From contig NZ_CP007151.1 in assembly GCF_000830985.1 (NCBI RefSeq), positions 1,922,001 through 1,986,000 on the forward strand: 64,000 bases of DNA. Direction: 5' to 3'. Both the position numbers and the translations under genes were made by a program. Under the pieces are notes generated by a model. That model ran no database searches and had not been told where the DNA came from. It saw only the letters and a program-made list of their open reading frames with translations. This DNA is from Marinobacter similis (GTDB lineage: Bacteria > Pseudomonadota > Gammaproteobacteria > Pseudomonadales > Oleiphilaceae). The stretch's first letter is position 1. The number at the start of each line of letters is the position of its first letter. Shown here piece by piece: positions 50,263 through 59,495 of the stretch.

Positions 50263-51068
50263 TCAGGCACCTTTCTGGAACAGCAGTTCCAGGACGAATT
50301 TGCTGCCGTAAAACGCCAGCATCAGCAGTGCGCAGCCTGCCAGCGTCCAGCGACTCGCAGTCAGGCCGCGCCAGCCCCTGGTATAACGCCCGATTAGAAG
50401 GGCGACGAAAACCAGTAGGGAGAGCATGGAGAATACGGTTTTATGCGCCAGGTCCTGGGCAAACAGGTCCTGTACAAACAGGGCGCCGGTCGCGATGGCA
50501 AGAATCAGCATGACCACGCCTGCCCAGACCATCTCAAACAGCAGCGACTCCATGGTCTGCAGCGGCGGCAGATTCCGCACCAGCAGACTGTTGTAATTGC
50601 GTTTCAGTTGACGGTTCTGGAAGTAGAGCAGGGTTGCCTGGATGGCAGCGAGAGTAAACAGGCTGTAGGCTGTGACCGACAGTGCGATGTGTGACAGCAT
50701 GCCGTAGCTGTCATCCGAGACCAGCTCGATGGCGTGTGCGTTACCAGGGCCAGGATGATGGTCAGGGTGGCCAGCGGATAAACGATCAGGAACAGGTTCT
50801 GAACCGGCTTTCTAAGGTTCAGGCCCAGCAACATAAGGACGATCAGCCAGGAAATCAGCACTGAGCTTTTAAAGAAGCCGAAGTCGAAGCCGCCGTCGTG
50901 ATGGACGCTTTGGGCTATGAGCAAACCGTGGCTGATCAGTGCGAGCACCCCGATCAGGGTGGTGATGGCGAGATTGCTGGTAATGCGTCCCCTGAAATGC
51001 AAAGCCTGCAGCGCGGTGCCGACGCTGTACAGGAAAAGAGCGGTGACCGCGAGAATCAGCGTTCCCAT
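50263..51068 (-). CDS. ypjD: YpjD-like inner-membrane protein (CcsA/cytochrome c assembly family), one frameshift
   Basis: About 268 aa when repaired, with eight or so transmembrane helices and a CcmC/CcsA-type pattern. Members next to ffh are called YpjD. ATG 51068 has AAGGAAG closely upstream. One base is missing near 50738 (VTHHAIELVSDDSYGMLSHI is restored). The true role is not known; heme handling is suggested only by the family. It is divergent from ffh across a 181-bp gap. Confidence 0.87.
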
Positions 51069-51158
51069 AACTTCCTTATATACCACTGTTATTACAGGAG
51101 ATCGGTGGTTCGTTTCACCGATTTGACCGGGCTGGTCGTTTCAGGGCGATAGTCTGGT

Positions 51159-51164
51159 TATAAT
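51159..51164 (+). promoter_or_regulatory. -10 element for ffh
   Basis: TATAAT 86 bp before the ffh start. No good -35 is found 17 bp upstream. The in-frame ATG at 51163 overlaps this box, which supports the start at 51250. Confidence 0.4.
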
Positions 51165-51249
51165 GTCGCGATTATGCAACTGGAATCAAGGCGCCGAGCC
51201 GGCACCTGCACTCCATGCACTCAATTTATCCGGGGTACGGAAGAGCAAC

Positions 51250-52641
51250 ATGTTTGAGAACCTCCAAGACCGACTTTCCGGTAGCCTGCGCAAGATTTCC
51301 GGTCAGGCGCGGCTAACCGACGACAACATCAAGGATACGCTGCGCGAAGTTCGGATGGCGCTGCTGGAAGCGGATGTCGCCCTGCCGGTCGTCAAGGATT
51401 TCGTCGAAGGTGTCCGCACGCGGGCCATTGGCCAGGAAGTTCAGCGCAGCCTGACGCCTGGCCAGGTGTTCGTGAAGGTGGTCCAGCAGGAGCTGGAACG
51501 CGTCATGGGCGAGGGCAACGAGTCCCTTAACCTGGCAGTGCAACCGCCGGCGGTCATCATGATGGCCGGTTTGCAGGGTGCGGGTAAAACCACAACCGTT
51601 GCCAAGCTGTCTCGCTTCCTTAAAGAGCGCCAGAAAAAATCAGTGCTGGTGGTCAGTGCCGACGTATACCGCCCTGCCGCTATCCGGCAGCTGGAAACCC
51701 TGGCTGGTGAAGTGGGTGTGGAGTTTTTCCCCAGCACTGCCGAGCAGGATCCGGTGGATATTGCAGAGGGTGCAATCGACGCGGCCCGCAAAAAGCACAT
51801 TGATGTTGTCATCCTGGACACCGCCGGTCGTCTGCACGTAGACGAACAGATGATGGGTGAGATCGGCCGACTGCATAAAGCGGTGAATCCGGTTGAGACC
51901 CTGTTTGTCGTTGACGCCATGACCGGTCAGGATGCCGCCAATACCGCAAAGGCGTTCAATGATGCACTGCCATTGACCGGTGTTGTGCTGACCAAGACCG
52001 ACGGCGACGCCCGTGGCGGTGCGGCGCTATCCGTTCGTCACATCACTGGCAAGCCGATCAAGTTCCTGGGCGTGGGTGAGAAATCCGACGCCCTCGAGCC
52101 CTTCTACCCGGACCGGGTTGCTTCCCGGATTCTGGGGATGGGCGATGTGCTCTCCCTTATAGAGGAAGCAGAGCGCAAACTGGACCAGAAGAAGGCTCAG
52201 AAGCTCACTAAGAAAATTAAGAAGGGTAAAAGCTTCGATCTTGAGGACTTCCGGGACCAGCTCCAGCAGATGAAGAGCATGGGTGGCATCGGTGGTCTGA
52301 TGGATAAGTTGCCGGGCATGGGGCAAATGGCCCAGATGGCGCAGCAGCAGGTCAATGACAAGTCCATGGGGCAGATGGAGGCCATTATCTGCTCCATGAC
52401 GCCGAAGGAGCGTCGCTACCCCGATACCATCAATAATTCGCGCAAGCGTCGAATCGCATCCGGCTCTGGCACCCAGATCCAGGACATCAATCGTCTGCTC
52501 AAGCAGCACAAGCAAATGCAGAAGATGATGAAAAAGTTTGGCAAAAAGGGTGGTATGGCGAATATGATGCGCGGACTTGGTGGTATGATGCCGCCCGGCG
52601 GCGGTGGTGGAGGTGGAATGCCTCCGTTTGGCCGTATGTAA
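51250..52641 (+). CDS. ffh: Signal recognition particle protein Ffh
   Basis: GTPase of the bacterial SRP, targets nascent membrane proteins to FtsY. 463 aa. N domain MFENLQDRLSGSLRKISG, G1 GLQGAGKT (107-114), DTAGRLHVDE, TKTDGDARGG, and a Met-rich M domain (MEAIICSMTPKERR, MQKMMKKF) ending in Gly/Met-rich MPPGGGGGGG. Intact. Starts at ATG 51250. Followed by rpsP-rimM-trmD-rplS as in most gammaproteobacteria. Confidence 0.97.
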   Translation: MFENLQDRLSGSLRKISGQARLTDDNIKDTLREVRMALLEADVALPVVKDFVEGVRTRAIGQEVQRSLTPGQVFVKVVQQELERVMGEGNESLNLAVQPPAVIMMAGLQGAGKTTTVAKLSRFLKERQKKSVLVVSADVYRPAAIRQLETLAGEVGVEFFPSTAEQDPVDIAEGAIDAARKKHIDVVILDTAGRLHVDEQMMGEIGRLHKAVNPVETLFVVDAMTGQDAANTAKAFNDALPLTGVVLTKTDGDARGGAALSVRHITGKPIKFLGVGEKSDALEPFYPDRVASRILGMGDVLSLIEEAERKLDQKKAQKLTKKIKKGKSFDLEDFRDQLQQMKSMGGIGGLMDKLPGMGQMAQMAQQQVNDKSMGQMEAIICSMTPKERRYPDTINNSRKRRIASGSGTQIQDINRLLKQHKQMQKMMKKFGKKGGMANMMRGLGGMMPPGGGGGGGMPPFGRM

Positions 52642-52654
52642 AAAGCCTTACACC

Positions 52655-52687
52655 GAAAACGGGGAATCAACGTGTTTCCCTGTTTTC
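52655..52687 (+). terminator. Hairpin after ffh
   Basis: GAAAACGGGGAA and TTTCCCTGTTTTC form a stem with one mismatch about 13 bp after the ffh stop. The T tract is short, so it may be an incomplete terminator before the rpsP promoter. Confidence 0.4.
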
Positions 52688-52738
52688 ATTGGCGCTTAAT
52701 TAGCATAGAATAGCGCCCCTTTCGAGTATGGGTCTTCG

Positions 52739-52789
52739 CGCCAACTGCGTTTCAGCTGGCGTGAATCGTACAAGTTTCGTACAACAGAA
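52739..52789 (+). promoter_or_regulatory. rpsP 5' leader with hairpin and CGTACAA repeats
   Basis: A stem-loop (CGCCAACTG paired with CAGCTGGCG, one mismatch, 52739-52761) and then two direct CGTACAA repeats (about 52767-52786) lie 15-65 bp before the rpsP ATG. A -10-like TAGAAT lies around 52708. The structured leader could take part in control of the ribosomal operon, but no known riboswitch is recognised. Confidence 0.35.
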
Positions 52790-52804
52790 CAGGATATTGG
52801 TTAA

Positions 52805-53043
52805 ATGGTAAGCATCCGTTTGGCTCGTGGTGGCTCCAAGAAGCGCCCGTTCTATCATCTGACAGTTACCGACAGCCGCAAATCTCGCGACGGTCGTTTC
52901 ATTGAGCGAGTTGGCTTTTTCAACCCGGTCGCCCGCGGTCAGGAAGAGCGTCTGCGTGTAGATCGTGAGCGCGTTGAATTCTGGATGGGCCAAGCGCCCA
53001 GCCGAGTGAGCGCGTTGCCCAGCTGCTGAAAGGCGCTGAGTAA
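52805..53043 (+). CDS. rpsP: 30S ribosomal protein S16, one frameshift
   Basis: Small subunit protein, about 79 aa when repaired: [40 protein letters not shown] is canonical. One base is missing near 52993; restored, the end is [14 protein letters not shown] with stop 53041-53043. S16 is essential in most bacteria, so the break is very probably an error. First in rpsP-rimM-trmD-rplS. Confidence 0.95.
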
Positions 53044-53070
53044 GTACGATTTAAGACCGGGGTTTATGGC

Positions 53071-53597
53071 ATGACACAGACTTCGCAGGAAACTGTGATC
53101 GGCCGGATTACCTCGGTGTTTGGGGTCAAGGGGTGGCTAAAAGTTTACTCCTTCACGGACCCCAAGGACGGAATCCTGAACTACCGCCACTGGACTCTAG
53201 AGCTCGACGGTAGACGTATTCCGGCCAAGCTTGAGGAAGGTCGCCGCCAAGGGCAGGGGATCGTCGTCAGGCTTAAAGGCATTGATGATCGAGATGTTGC
53301 TCTCAAGTACTGTGGTGCAGAGGTCAAAGTCGGCACTCATGAGCTGCCAGAGCTCCCGAAAGGTGAGTTTTACTGGTTTCAGCTTGAAGGTCTTGAGGTA
53401 TCTACGGTCGACGGTGAGTGCCTGGGAACAGTGCACCACCTGATTGAAACGGGTTCCAACGACGTCCTCGTGGTGCAAGCTTCGGCAAGCTCCATCGATC
53501 AGCGCGAGCGTCTGATTCCTTACCTGCCGAGCAAGTGGTCAGGGATGTGGATCTGGCAGCGGGCCGAATGGTCGTAGACTGGGATCCGGAGTTCTGA
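53071..53597 (+). CDS. rimM: Ribosome maturation factor RimM, one frameshift
   Basis: 30S maturation factor binding S19, about 175 aa when repaired. N-terminal IGRITSVFGVKGWLKVYSFTDP and PRC-barrel part (FYWFQLEGLEVSTVDGECLGTVHHLIETGSNDVLVV) match the family. One base is missing near 53530, restoring LIPYLPEQVVRDVDLAAGRMVVDWDPEF and the stop at 53595-53597. 27 bp after rpsP, 3 bp before trmD. Confidence 0.94.
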
Positions 53598-53600
53598 CGG

Positions 53601-54359
53601 GTGTGGATTGGCGCAGTCAGTTTATTCCCGGAGATGTTCAGTGCGGTAACTGACGTTGGGATTACGGGAAGGGCAGTTCGGGATGGTCTTTTGACCTTCC
53701 AAAGCTGGAATCCCCGTGACTACACCCATGATCGTCACCGCACCGTGGACGACCGGCCATACGGTGGTGGGCCGGGGATGCTGATGAAAATTCAGCCTCT
53801 CCGCGATGCTATCAGTGCGGCACGGGAGTCGGCACCTGGCAAGGCCTGTGTAGTGTATTTGTCACCGCAAGGTGAAACGCTGAATCAGTCCGTTGTTGAG
53901 TCCCTGGCGGCGGAAGAACGACTGATTCTGGTGGCGGGCCGATACGAGGGTGTGGATGAACGCCTGATTGCGACGGAAGTCGATCGGGAAGTGTCGCTGG
54001 GTGATTTTGTACTGTCCGGTGGCGAACTGGCGGCCATGGCTGTCATTGATGCGGTTACACGCCTCATCCCCGGAGCGCTGGGTCATGCGCAGTCGGCAGA
54101 GCAGGATTCCTTTGCTGACGGTTTGCTGGATTGTCCGCACTACACTCGGCCCGAAGTTTACGAAGGTCAGGCGGTGCCGGATGTTTTATTGGGCGGTCAC
54201 CATGATCAGATCCGGCGTTGGCGACTGAAACAGTCGCTGAGGCGAACCCTGGAGCGACGCCCCGACCTGCTGGAACAGCGGGTGTTTACGGATGAAGAGC
54301 GTCAGCTACTGGAAGAGATTTTGAACGAACCGGGTGCCTCTGAATCATCAGGGCATTAA
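53601..54359 (+). CDS. trmD: tRNA (guanine-37-N1)-methyltransferase TrmD
   Basis: SPOUT methyltransferase, 252 aa. N-terminus [40 protein letters not shown], and the knot motifs [23 protein letters not shown] and [14 protein letters not shown]. Start GTG 53601. Third gene of the ribosomal operon. Intact. Confidence 0.96.
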   Translation: MWIGAVSLFPEMFSAVTDVGITGRAVRDGLLTFQSWNPRDYTHDRHRTVDDRPYGGGPGMLMKIQPLRDAISAARESAPGKACVVYLSPQGETLNQSVVESLAAEERLILVAGRYEGVDERLIATEVDREVSLGDFVLSGGELAAMAVIDAVTRLIPGALGHAQSAEQDSFADGLLDCPHYTRPEVYEGQAVPDVLLGGHHDQIRRWRLKQSLRRTLERRPDLLEQRVFTDEERQLLEEILNEPGASESSGH

Positions 54360-54384
54360 AAGATTGGGTATCAGGAGCATTACG

Positions 54385-54741
54385 ATGAGCGGCAAGAACA
54401 ACATCATCAGTCAACTTGAAGCAGAACAGATGACCAAGGAAATCCCTGCCTTCGCGCCGGGCGACACCGTGGTCGTACAGGTTCGCGTAACCGAGGGTAA
54501 CCGTGAGCGTCTGCAGGCGTTCGAGGGTGTTGTCATCGGCAAGCGTAACCGTGGCATGAACTCCTCCTTCACCGTGCGTAAGATTTCCTACGGTGTTGGT
54601 GTTGAGCGTACTTTCCAGACCTTCTCCAAGCTGATCGACGGCATCAGTGTGAAGCGTCGTGGTGACGTGCGTCAGGCCAAGCTTTACTACCTGCGCGACC
54701 TGTCTGGTAAGGCAGCTCGTATCAAGGAAAAGCTGGGCTGA
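54385..54741 (+). CDS. rplS: 50S ribosomal protein L19
   Basis: 118 aa; [58 protein letters not shown] and [26 protein letters not shown] are canonical. ATG 54385 has CAGGAG 8 nt upstream, and the frame upstream of it is not used. A strong terminator follows at 54770. Confidence 0.97.
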   Translation: MSGKNNIISQLEAEQMTKEIPAFAPGDTVVVQVRVTEGNRERLQAFEGVVIGKRNRGMNSSFTVRKISYGVGVERTFQTFSKLIDGISVKRRGDVRQAKLYYLRDLSGKAARIKEKLG

Positions 54742-54769
54742 TCAGCCATTCGCTGAGCAGAACGCTTGT

Positions 54770-54798
54770 AAAAAAGGCAGCCACTGGCTGCCTTTTTT
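54770..54798 (+). terminator. Rho-independent terminator after rplS
   Basis: GGCAGCC and GGCTGCC paired around ACT, with an A run before and a T6 run after. It ends the rpsP-rimM-trmD-rplS operon and can act in both directions. Confidence 0.92.
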
Positions 54799-54856
54799 GT
54801 GTCTGTTTGTCCGGTCAGGCATGCTACTGTCAGAGCGACTGCATGGGATTTGAGTA

Positions 54857-55757
54857 TTGAGACTCGAAGATGAGCCATCATTGCCCGTTTTACCGATGCC
54901 ATCTGGCTGGAGGACGGGTTGGGCGAGAAGACGCGGCAAGCGTACCGCAGTGATCTTGTTCGCCTGGCAGACTGGTTGCACGAACAGCCGGGTCAGCCCT
55001 TGCTCACGGCCGTGCGCCGAACCGATCTGCTGGCGTGGATGGCCAGGGGGTTGGCTGAGGGTGTAAAGACCTCCACTGCCGCCCGGCGCTTGTCCGGCTT
55101 GCGGCGCTTCTATCGGTTTCTGTTACGCGAAGGCGTAATTGCTGAGGATCCGACTCTGCGCATCGACAGCCCCAGCTGCCGCGCCGGTTGCCGGATTCGT
55201 TGACCGAAGAGGAAGTGGAGTCGCTGCTGGCCGAGCCGGACCCTGAAGCGCCCATTGAGCTGCGGGATCGGGCCATGCTGGAAATATTGTATGGTTGTGG
55301 CTTGCGGGTGTCTGAGCTGACCCAGTTACGGGTAGACCAGGTCAACTTGCGTCAGGGTGTGGTCCGGATTTCCGGTAAGGGTGGCAAGGAGCGCCTGGTG
55401 CCGTTGGGCGAGGAAGCGGTCGATTGGTTGCTCCGCTACATGAAAGAGGCGCGCGGGGAGCTGCTGAAAGGACGTTCCTGCGACGCGCTGTTCCCCGGTA
55501 ACCGGCCAGAGGCGATGACCCGGCAAACCTTCTGGTATCGCGTTAAGCACTACGCAAGCCGGGTAGGGATTCGCAAGCATCTCTCCCCTCATACCCTGCG
55601 GCATGCCTTCGCAACCCACTTGCTGAATCACGGGGCGGATTTGCGCGTGGTGCAGATGCTGCTCGGACATTCCGACCTCTCCACCACGCAGATATACACT
55701 CACGTTGCCCGCCAACGTTTGCAGTCGCTGCACCAGTCGCATCACCCCCGTGGCTGA
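54857..55757 (+). CDS. xerD: Tyrosine recombinase XerD, two frameshifts
   Basis: Resolves chromosome dimers at dif with XerC, about 300 aa when repaired. Starts TTG 54857 (stop codon upstream in frame). N-terminal [30 protein letters not shown]. Catalytic residues are visible: Arg in GLRVSEL, Lys in [16 protein letters not shown], the second His in [15 protein letters not shown] and Tyr in that segment. One base is missing near 54876 and another near 55173 ([14 protein letters not shown] is restored). Followed by dsbC as in many gammaproteobacteria. Confidence 0.94.
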
Positions 55758-55879
55758 GCCGGTGTTTTTTGGTTAAGGTGTCGGCGTTGAACTTTTGCGG
55801 TCGCGCTGTGTCGCAGTATCGTGTTTTCATGGCTTGTCCGGTGCGCCCGGGGCCCAATGTCATCTAACTGGATGTAGGT

Positions 55880-56626
55880 ATGTCTGCCAGAAATTATGTG
55901 AAAAATGTGGTTATGGGTGCGGCCCTGTTCGCCGGTGTTGTGGTGGCCGCGCCGAGCACGGCGGGTGAGGTCGAGGATGGGATCGCTAACCGCCTGACCG
56001 CTGCCGTGCCAGGCCTTAAGGTGTTGTCCGTTAAGGAGTCCGAGGCGCCGGGTCTGTACGAGGTCCAGAGCAACAACGGCGATACCATTTACACCACCGC
56101 CGATGGTCAGTACCTGATGACCGGGGATCTTTTGAAGATCACCGATAACGGCATTGCCAATGTGACCGAAGAGGCAAGGGCCAGTCAGCGTACACAGACC
56201 ATGGCTGATTTTGGTGACGACGGCGTGATCCGGTTCCCGGCCAAAGGCGAGCAAAAGGCTGAAATCCATGTCTTCACCGACATCGATTGCCCTTACTGCC
56301 GGAAGCTGCACGACGAAGTGCCCCAGCTCAACGCCTATGGCATTACCGTCAACTACTACGCCTTCCCAAGGTCCGGTCCGGGCACCCCTTCGTTTACCAA
56401 GTACGTGTCAGTCTGGTGCGCCGAGGATCAGCAAGCCGCCATGGATGCCGCCAAGGGTGGTCGCTCGGTCGCCTCAGCCAGCTGTGAGAATCCAGTGCTG
56501 GAACAATACCAGCTGGGTGGTCGTGTGGGTGTGACCGGAACCCCCGCCATCGTGCTCGAAGACGGCAACATGGTTCGTGGTTACGTGCCTGCAGACAACC
56601 TCGCCGAGGGTTTGGGCCTGCTCTAA
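55880..56626 (+). CDS. dsbC: Thiol:disulfide interchange protein DsbC
   Basis: Periplasmic disulfide isomerase, 248 aa. Signal peptide SARNYVKNVVMGAALFAGVVVAAPSTAG, N-terminal dimerisation part, and the thioredoxin fold with CPYC at 137-140 (TDIDCPYCRKLH). RVGVTGTPAIVLEDG carries the cis-Pro. Intact. It is followed by a hairpin terminator and hom. Confidence 0.94.
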   Translation: MSARNYVKNVVMGAALFAGVVVAAPSTAGEVEDGIANRLTAAVPGLKVLSVKESEAPGLYEVQSNNGDTIYTTADGQYLMTGDLLKITDNGIANVTEEARASQRTQTMADFGDDGVIRFPAKGEQKAEIHVFTDIDCPYCRKLHDEVPQLNAYGITVNYYAFPRSGPGTPSFTKYVSVWCAEDQQAAMDAAKGGRSVASASCENPVLEQYQLGGRVGVTGTPAIVLEDGNMVRGYVPADNLAEGLGLL

Positions 56627-56634
56627 CGCCTGCC

Positions 56635-56660
56635 AGGGTCCCGTTCCGATACGGGACCCT
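56635..56660 (+). terminator. Hairpin after dsbC
   Basis: AGGGTCCCGT and ACGGGACCCT are a perfect 10-bp inverted repeat with a 6-nt loop, 8 bp after the dsbC stop. Only a short T stretch follows, so termination may be partial. A -10-like TATACT lies downstream at 56715-56720, before hom. Confidence 0.6.
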
Positions 56661-56773
56661 TCACGGATTTGATACGGTTCCGGTTCAGGGCTTATTCACG
56701 GGCACCTGAATCGGTATACTGTCCCCCCAAAATTGCAATTCATCAGCACCCGTTCGGGATCAGAGGTGAAAGT

Positions 56774-58074
56774 TTGAAAGACGTCAGTGTCGGAATCTGC
56801 GGACTGGGTACCGTTGGCGGCGGTACATTCAATGTCTTGACCCGGAATGCCAGGCTCATTGCCGGCAGAGCAGGGTGCAACATCCGAATTACCCGGATTG
56901 CCAGTCGTCGTCCCCGGACCGATATGGATCTGGGCGATGTGCCGTTTTCGACCGATATCTTTGACGTCGTGAATGATCCCGGCGTGGACATCGTGGTCGA
57001 GCTCATCGGTGGTTATGACACTGCCAAAGAGTTGGTCATGACTGCCATCAATAATGGCAAGCACGTGGTCACCGCCAACAAGGCCCTGATCGCTGTGCAC
57101 GGCAACGAGATTTTCGAGGCAGCTCAGAAAGCGGGCGTGGTTGTGGCCTATGAGGCCGGTGTCGCCGGTGGTATTCCGGTGATGAAGGCCATCCGCGAGG
57201 GTATGGCGGCCAACCGCATCGACTGGATCGCCGGTATCATCAACGGCACTGGCAACTACATCCTGACCGAGATGCGCGCCGGCCGTGAGTTTGCCGAAGT
57301 GCTGAAAGAAGCCCAGGACCTCGGTTACGCCGAAGCCGATCCGACCTTTGACGTGGAAGGCATTGATGCCGCCCACAAGCTGACCATCCTGCCTCGGCCG
57401 GTTTTGGTGTGCCGCTGCAATTTGAAAAAGGATTCACTGAGGGCATCTCCCAGATTACGCCCTACGATATTTCCCACGCCGAGCTCCTCGGCTACCGCAT
57501 CAAGCACCTGGGCATTGCCCGTCGCCGCGATGATGGTATCGAGCTGCGGGTGCATCCGACCCTGGTGCCCCAGAGTCACCTGATTGCCCAGGTTGATGGT
57601 GTGCTGAACGCCGTTCTGGTGGATGGAGATGCCGTCGGCCAGACCATGTACTACGGCCCGGGTGCCGGTGACGAAGCAACCGCTTCTGCGGTTATCGCCG
57701 ACATCGTTGACGTGGCACGGGCTGTCGCCAGTGGCAGTCAGCAGCGGGTGCCTTACCTTGGCTTCGAACCCGAGGCTCTTGAGGAGCTGGATGTGCTGTC
57801 CATGGAAGACATCCAGTCCGCGTACTATCTGCGCATTACTGCCCTGGACCGTCCGGGCGTGTTGGCCAAGATTGCCTCGATCCTCAGTGAGCATGGCATC
57901 AACATTGAGTCCATCATGCAGAAGGAATCCGAGCTGCAGGATGGCCGCATTCCGGTCATCATCCTGACCCATACCGTTCAGGAGCGGCAGATCAATCGCG
58001 CCATTGAAGAGCTGGAAGCCCTGACCGACACCGACGGTCATGTGGTCCGCATCCGCGCTGAAAACTTTAACTGA
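56774..58074 (+). CDS. hom: Homoserine dehydrogenase, one frameshift
   Basis: Reduces aspartate semialdehyde to homoserine for Thr and Met synthesis; about 433 aa when repaired. NAD-binding GICGLGTVGGGTF, GGIPVMKAIREGMAANRI, IINGTGNYILTEM and a C-terminal ACT domain (LRITALDRPGVLAKIASILSEHGINIESIMQKE), likely for Thr feedback. Start TTG 56774 with AGAGGTGA upstream. One base is missing near 57391 (TILASAGFGVPLQFEKGF is restored). thrC follows at 14 bp. Confidence 0.94.
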
Positions 58075-58088
58075 CAGGTAGCTCGCAC

Positions 58089-59489
58089 GTGAGATATATC
58101 AGTACGCGGGGCGAAGCCCCCGCACTGGGCTTTGAAGACGTTCTGCTCACCGGTCTCGCCACCGATGGCGGACTGTACGTTCCGGAATCCTTGCCCCATT
58201 TCAGCCTGGAAGAAATCCGGAGCTGGCGCGGGCTGTCGTACAGTGAGCTTGCATTCAATGTGATGCATCCGTTTGTGGACGACGCGATTCCGGCCGACGA
58301 TTTCCGCAAGATGCTGGATGAAACCTACTCGGTGTTCAGCCACAAGGCGGTAGCGCCTCTGGTGCAGCTGGACTCCAACGAGTGGGTGATGGAACTGTTC
58401 CGGGGGCCGACCCTGGCGTTCAAGGATTTCGCCCTGCAGTTGCTGGGTCGTTTGCTTGATTACGTACTCGAGAAGCGCAAGCAGCACGTGGTCATCATGG
58501 GGGCGACCTCCGGTGACACCGGTTCTGCGGCTATTGAAGGCTGTCGTCGCTGTGAGCACGTGGACATTTTCATCCTGCATCCTCACGAGCGGGTGTCGGA
58601 AGTCCAGCGTCGCCAGATGACTACGGTGACCGGGGACAACATCCACAACATCGCTGTGCGTGGCAATTTTGACGATTGTCAGCGCATGGTGAAGGAAAGC
58701 TTTGGTAACCAGAACTTCCTGGGTGGCAAGACCCAGCTGGCTGCGGTGAATTCGATCAACTGGGCCCGGATCATGGCTCAGATTGTTTACTACTTCCAGG
58801 CCTCCCTGGCCCTGGGTGGTCCGGATCGCAGCATGGCGTTTTCCGTGCCCACCGGGAACTTCGGCGACATCTTCGCCGGCTATCTGGCCAAGAAGATGGG
58901 GCTGCCAATCTCCCAGTTGGTCATTGCCACCAATCGCAACGATATCCTTCACCGCTTCATGAGTGGCAACAAGTACGAGCAGCATCAGCTCGAACATACT
59001 CTGTCGCCGAGCATGGACATCATGGTGTCCAGTAACTTCGAGCGCCTTCTGTTCGATCTCCATGGCCGCGATGGCCAGGCCGTGAAAACGCTGCTGGAGA
59101 ACGCTGCTAAAGGTCCGGTCAGCATCGAAGACTACCGCTGGAAGCACGCCCGCAAGTTGTTCGACAGCGATGCCGTGGACGACAAGGCGACCTGCGATAC
59201 CATTCGCGAGATCCAGGACAAGAACGAGTATCTGCTGGATCCCCACACCGCCATCGGTGTGCGGGCTGCTCGCAATTGCCGTCGGGACAGCTCGGTGCCC
59301 ATGATTACTCTGGGTACGGCCCATCCGGCCAAATTCCCGGATGCCATTGCCCAATCCGGAGTGTCGGTGAAGCCGCAGCTTCCCGCGCACATGGCGGACC
59401 TGTTTGAGCGCGAGGAACGTTACACCGTGCTCGACAACAACATCGCCGGTGTGCAGGAGTTTATTGCCAAGCACTGGAAGAACGCCTGA
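58089..59489 (+). CDS. thrC: Threonine synthase
   Basis: PLP enzyme forming threonine from phosphohomoserine, 466 aa. PLP lysine K112 in GPTLAFKDFALQ; also IMGATSGDTGSAAIEGC and VPTGNFGDIFAGYLAKKMGLPI. Start GTG 58089. It is 14 bp after hom and 6 bp before recJ. Intact. Confidence 0.96.
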   Translation: MRYISTRGEAPALGFEDVLLTGLATDGGLYVPESLPHFSLEEIRSWRGLSYSELAFNVMHPFVDDAIPADDFRKMLDETYSVFSHKAVAPLVQLDSNEWVMELFRGPTLAFKDFALQLLGRLLDYVLEKRKQHVVIMGATSGDTGSAAIEGCRRCEHVDIFILHPHERVSEVQRRQMTTVTGDNIHNIAVRGNFDDCQRMVKESFGNQNFLGGKTQLAAVNSINWARIMAQIVYYFQASLALGGPDRSMAFSVPTGNFGDIFAGYLAKKMGLPISQLVIATNRNDILHRFMSGNKYEQHQLEHTLSPSMDIMVSSNFERLLFDLHGRDGQAVKTLLENAAKGPVSIEDYRWKHARKLFDSDAVDDKATCDTIREIQDKNEYLLDPHTAIGVRAARNCRRDSSVPMITLGTAHPAKFPDAIAQSGVSVKPQLPAHMADLFEREERYTVLDNNIAGVQEFIAKHWKNA

Positions 59490-59495
59490 CTTGGT

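Noticed and set aside
51123..51128. TTGACC as the -35 for the ffh -10
   Set aside because: The spacer is 30 bp, so the two do not form one promoter.
58038..59474. A 478-codon open frame on the minus strand opposite thrC
   Set aside because: It mirrors the thrC reading frame in GC-rich codons, has a start with no ribosome site and no family features; thrC is certain on the other strand.
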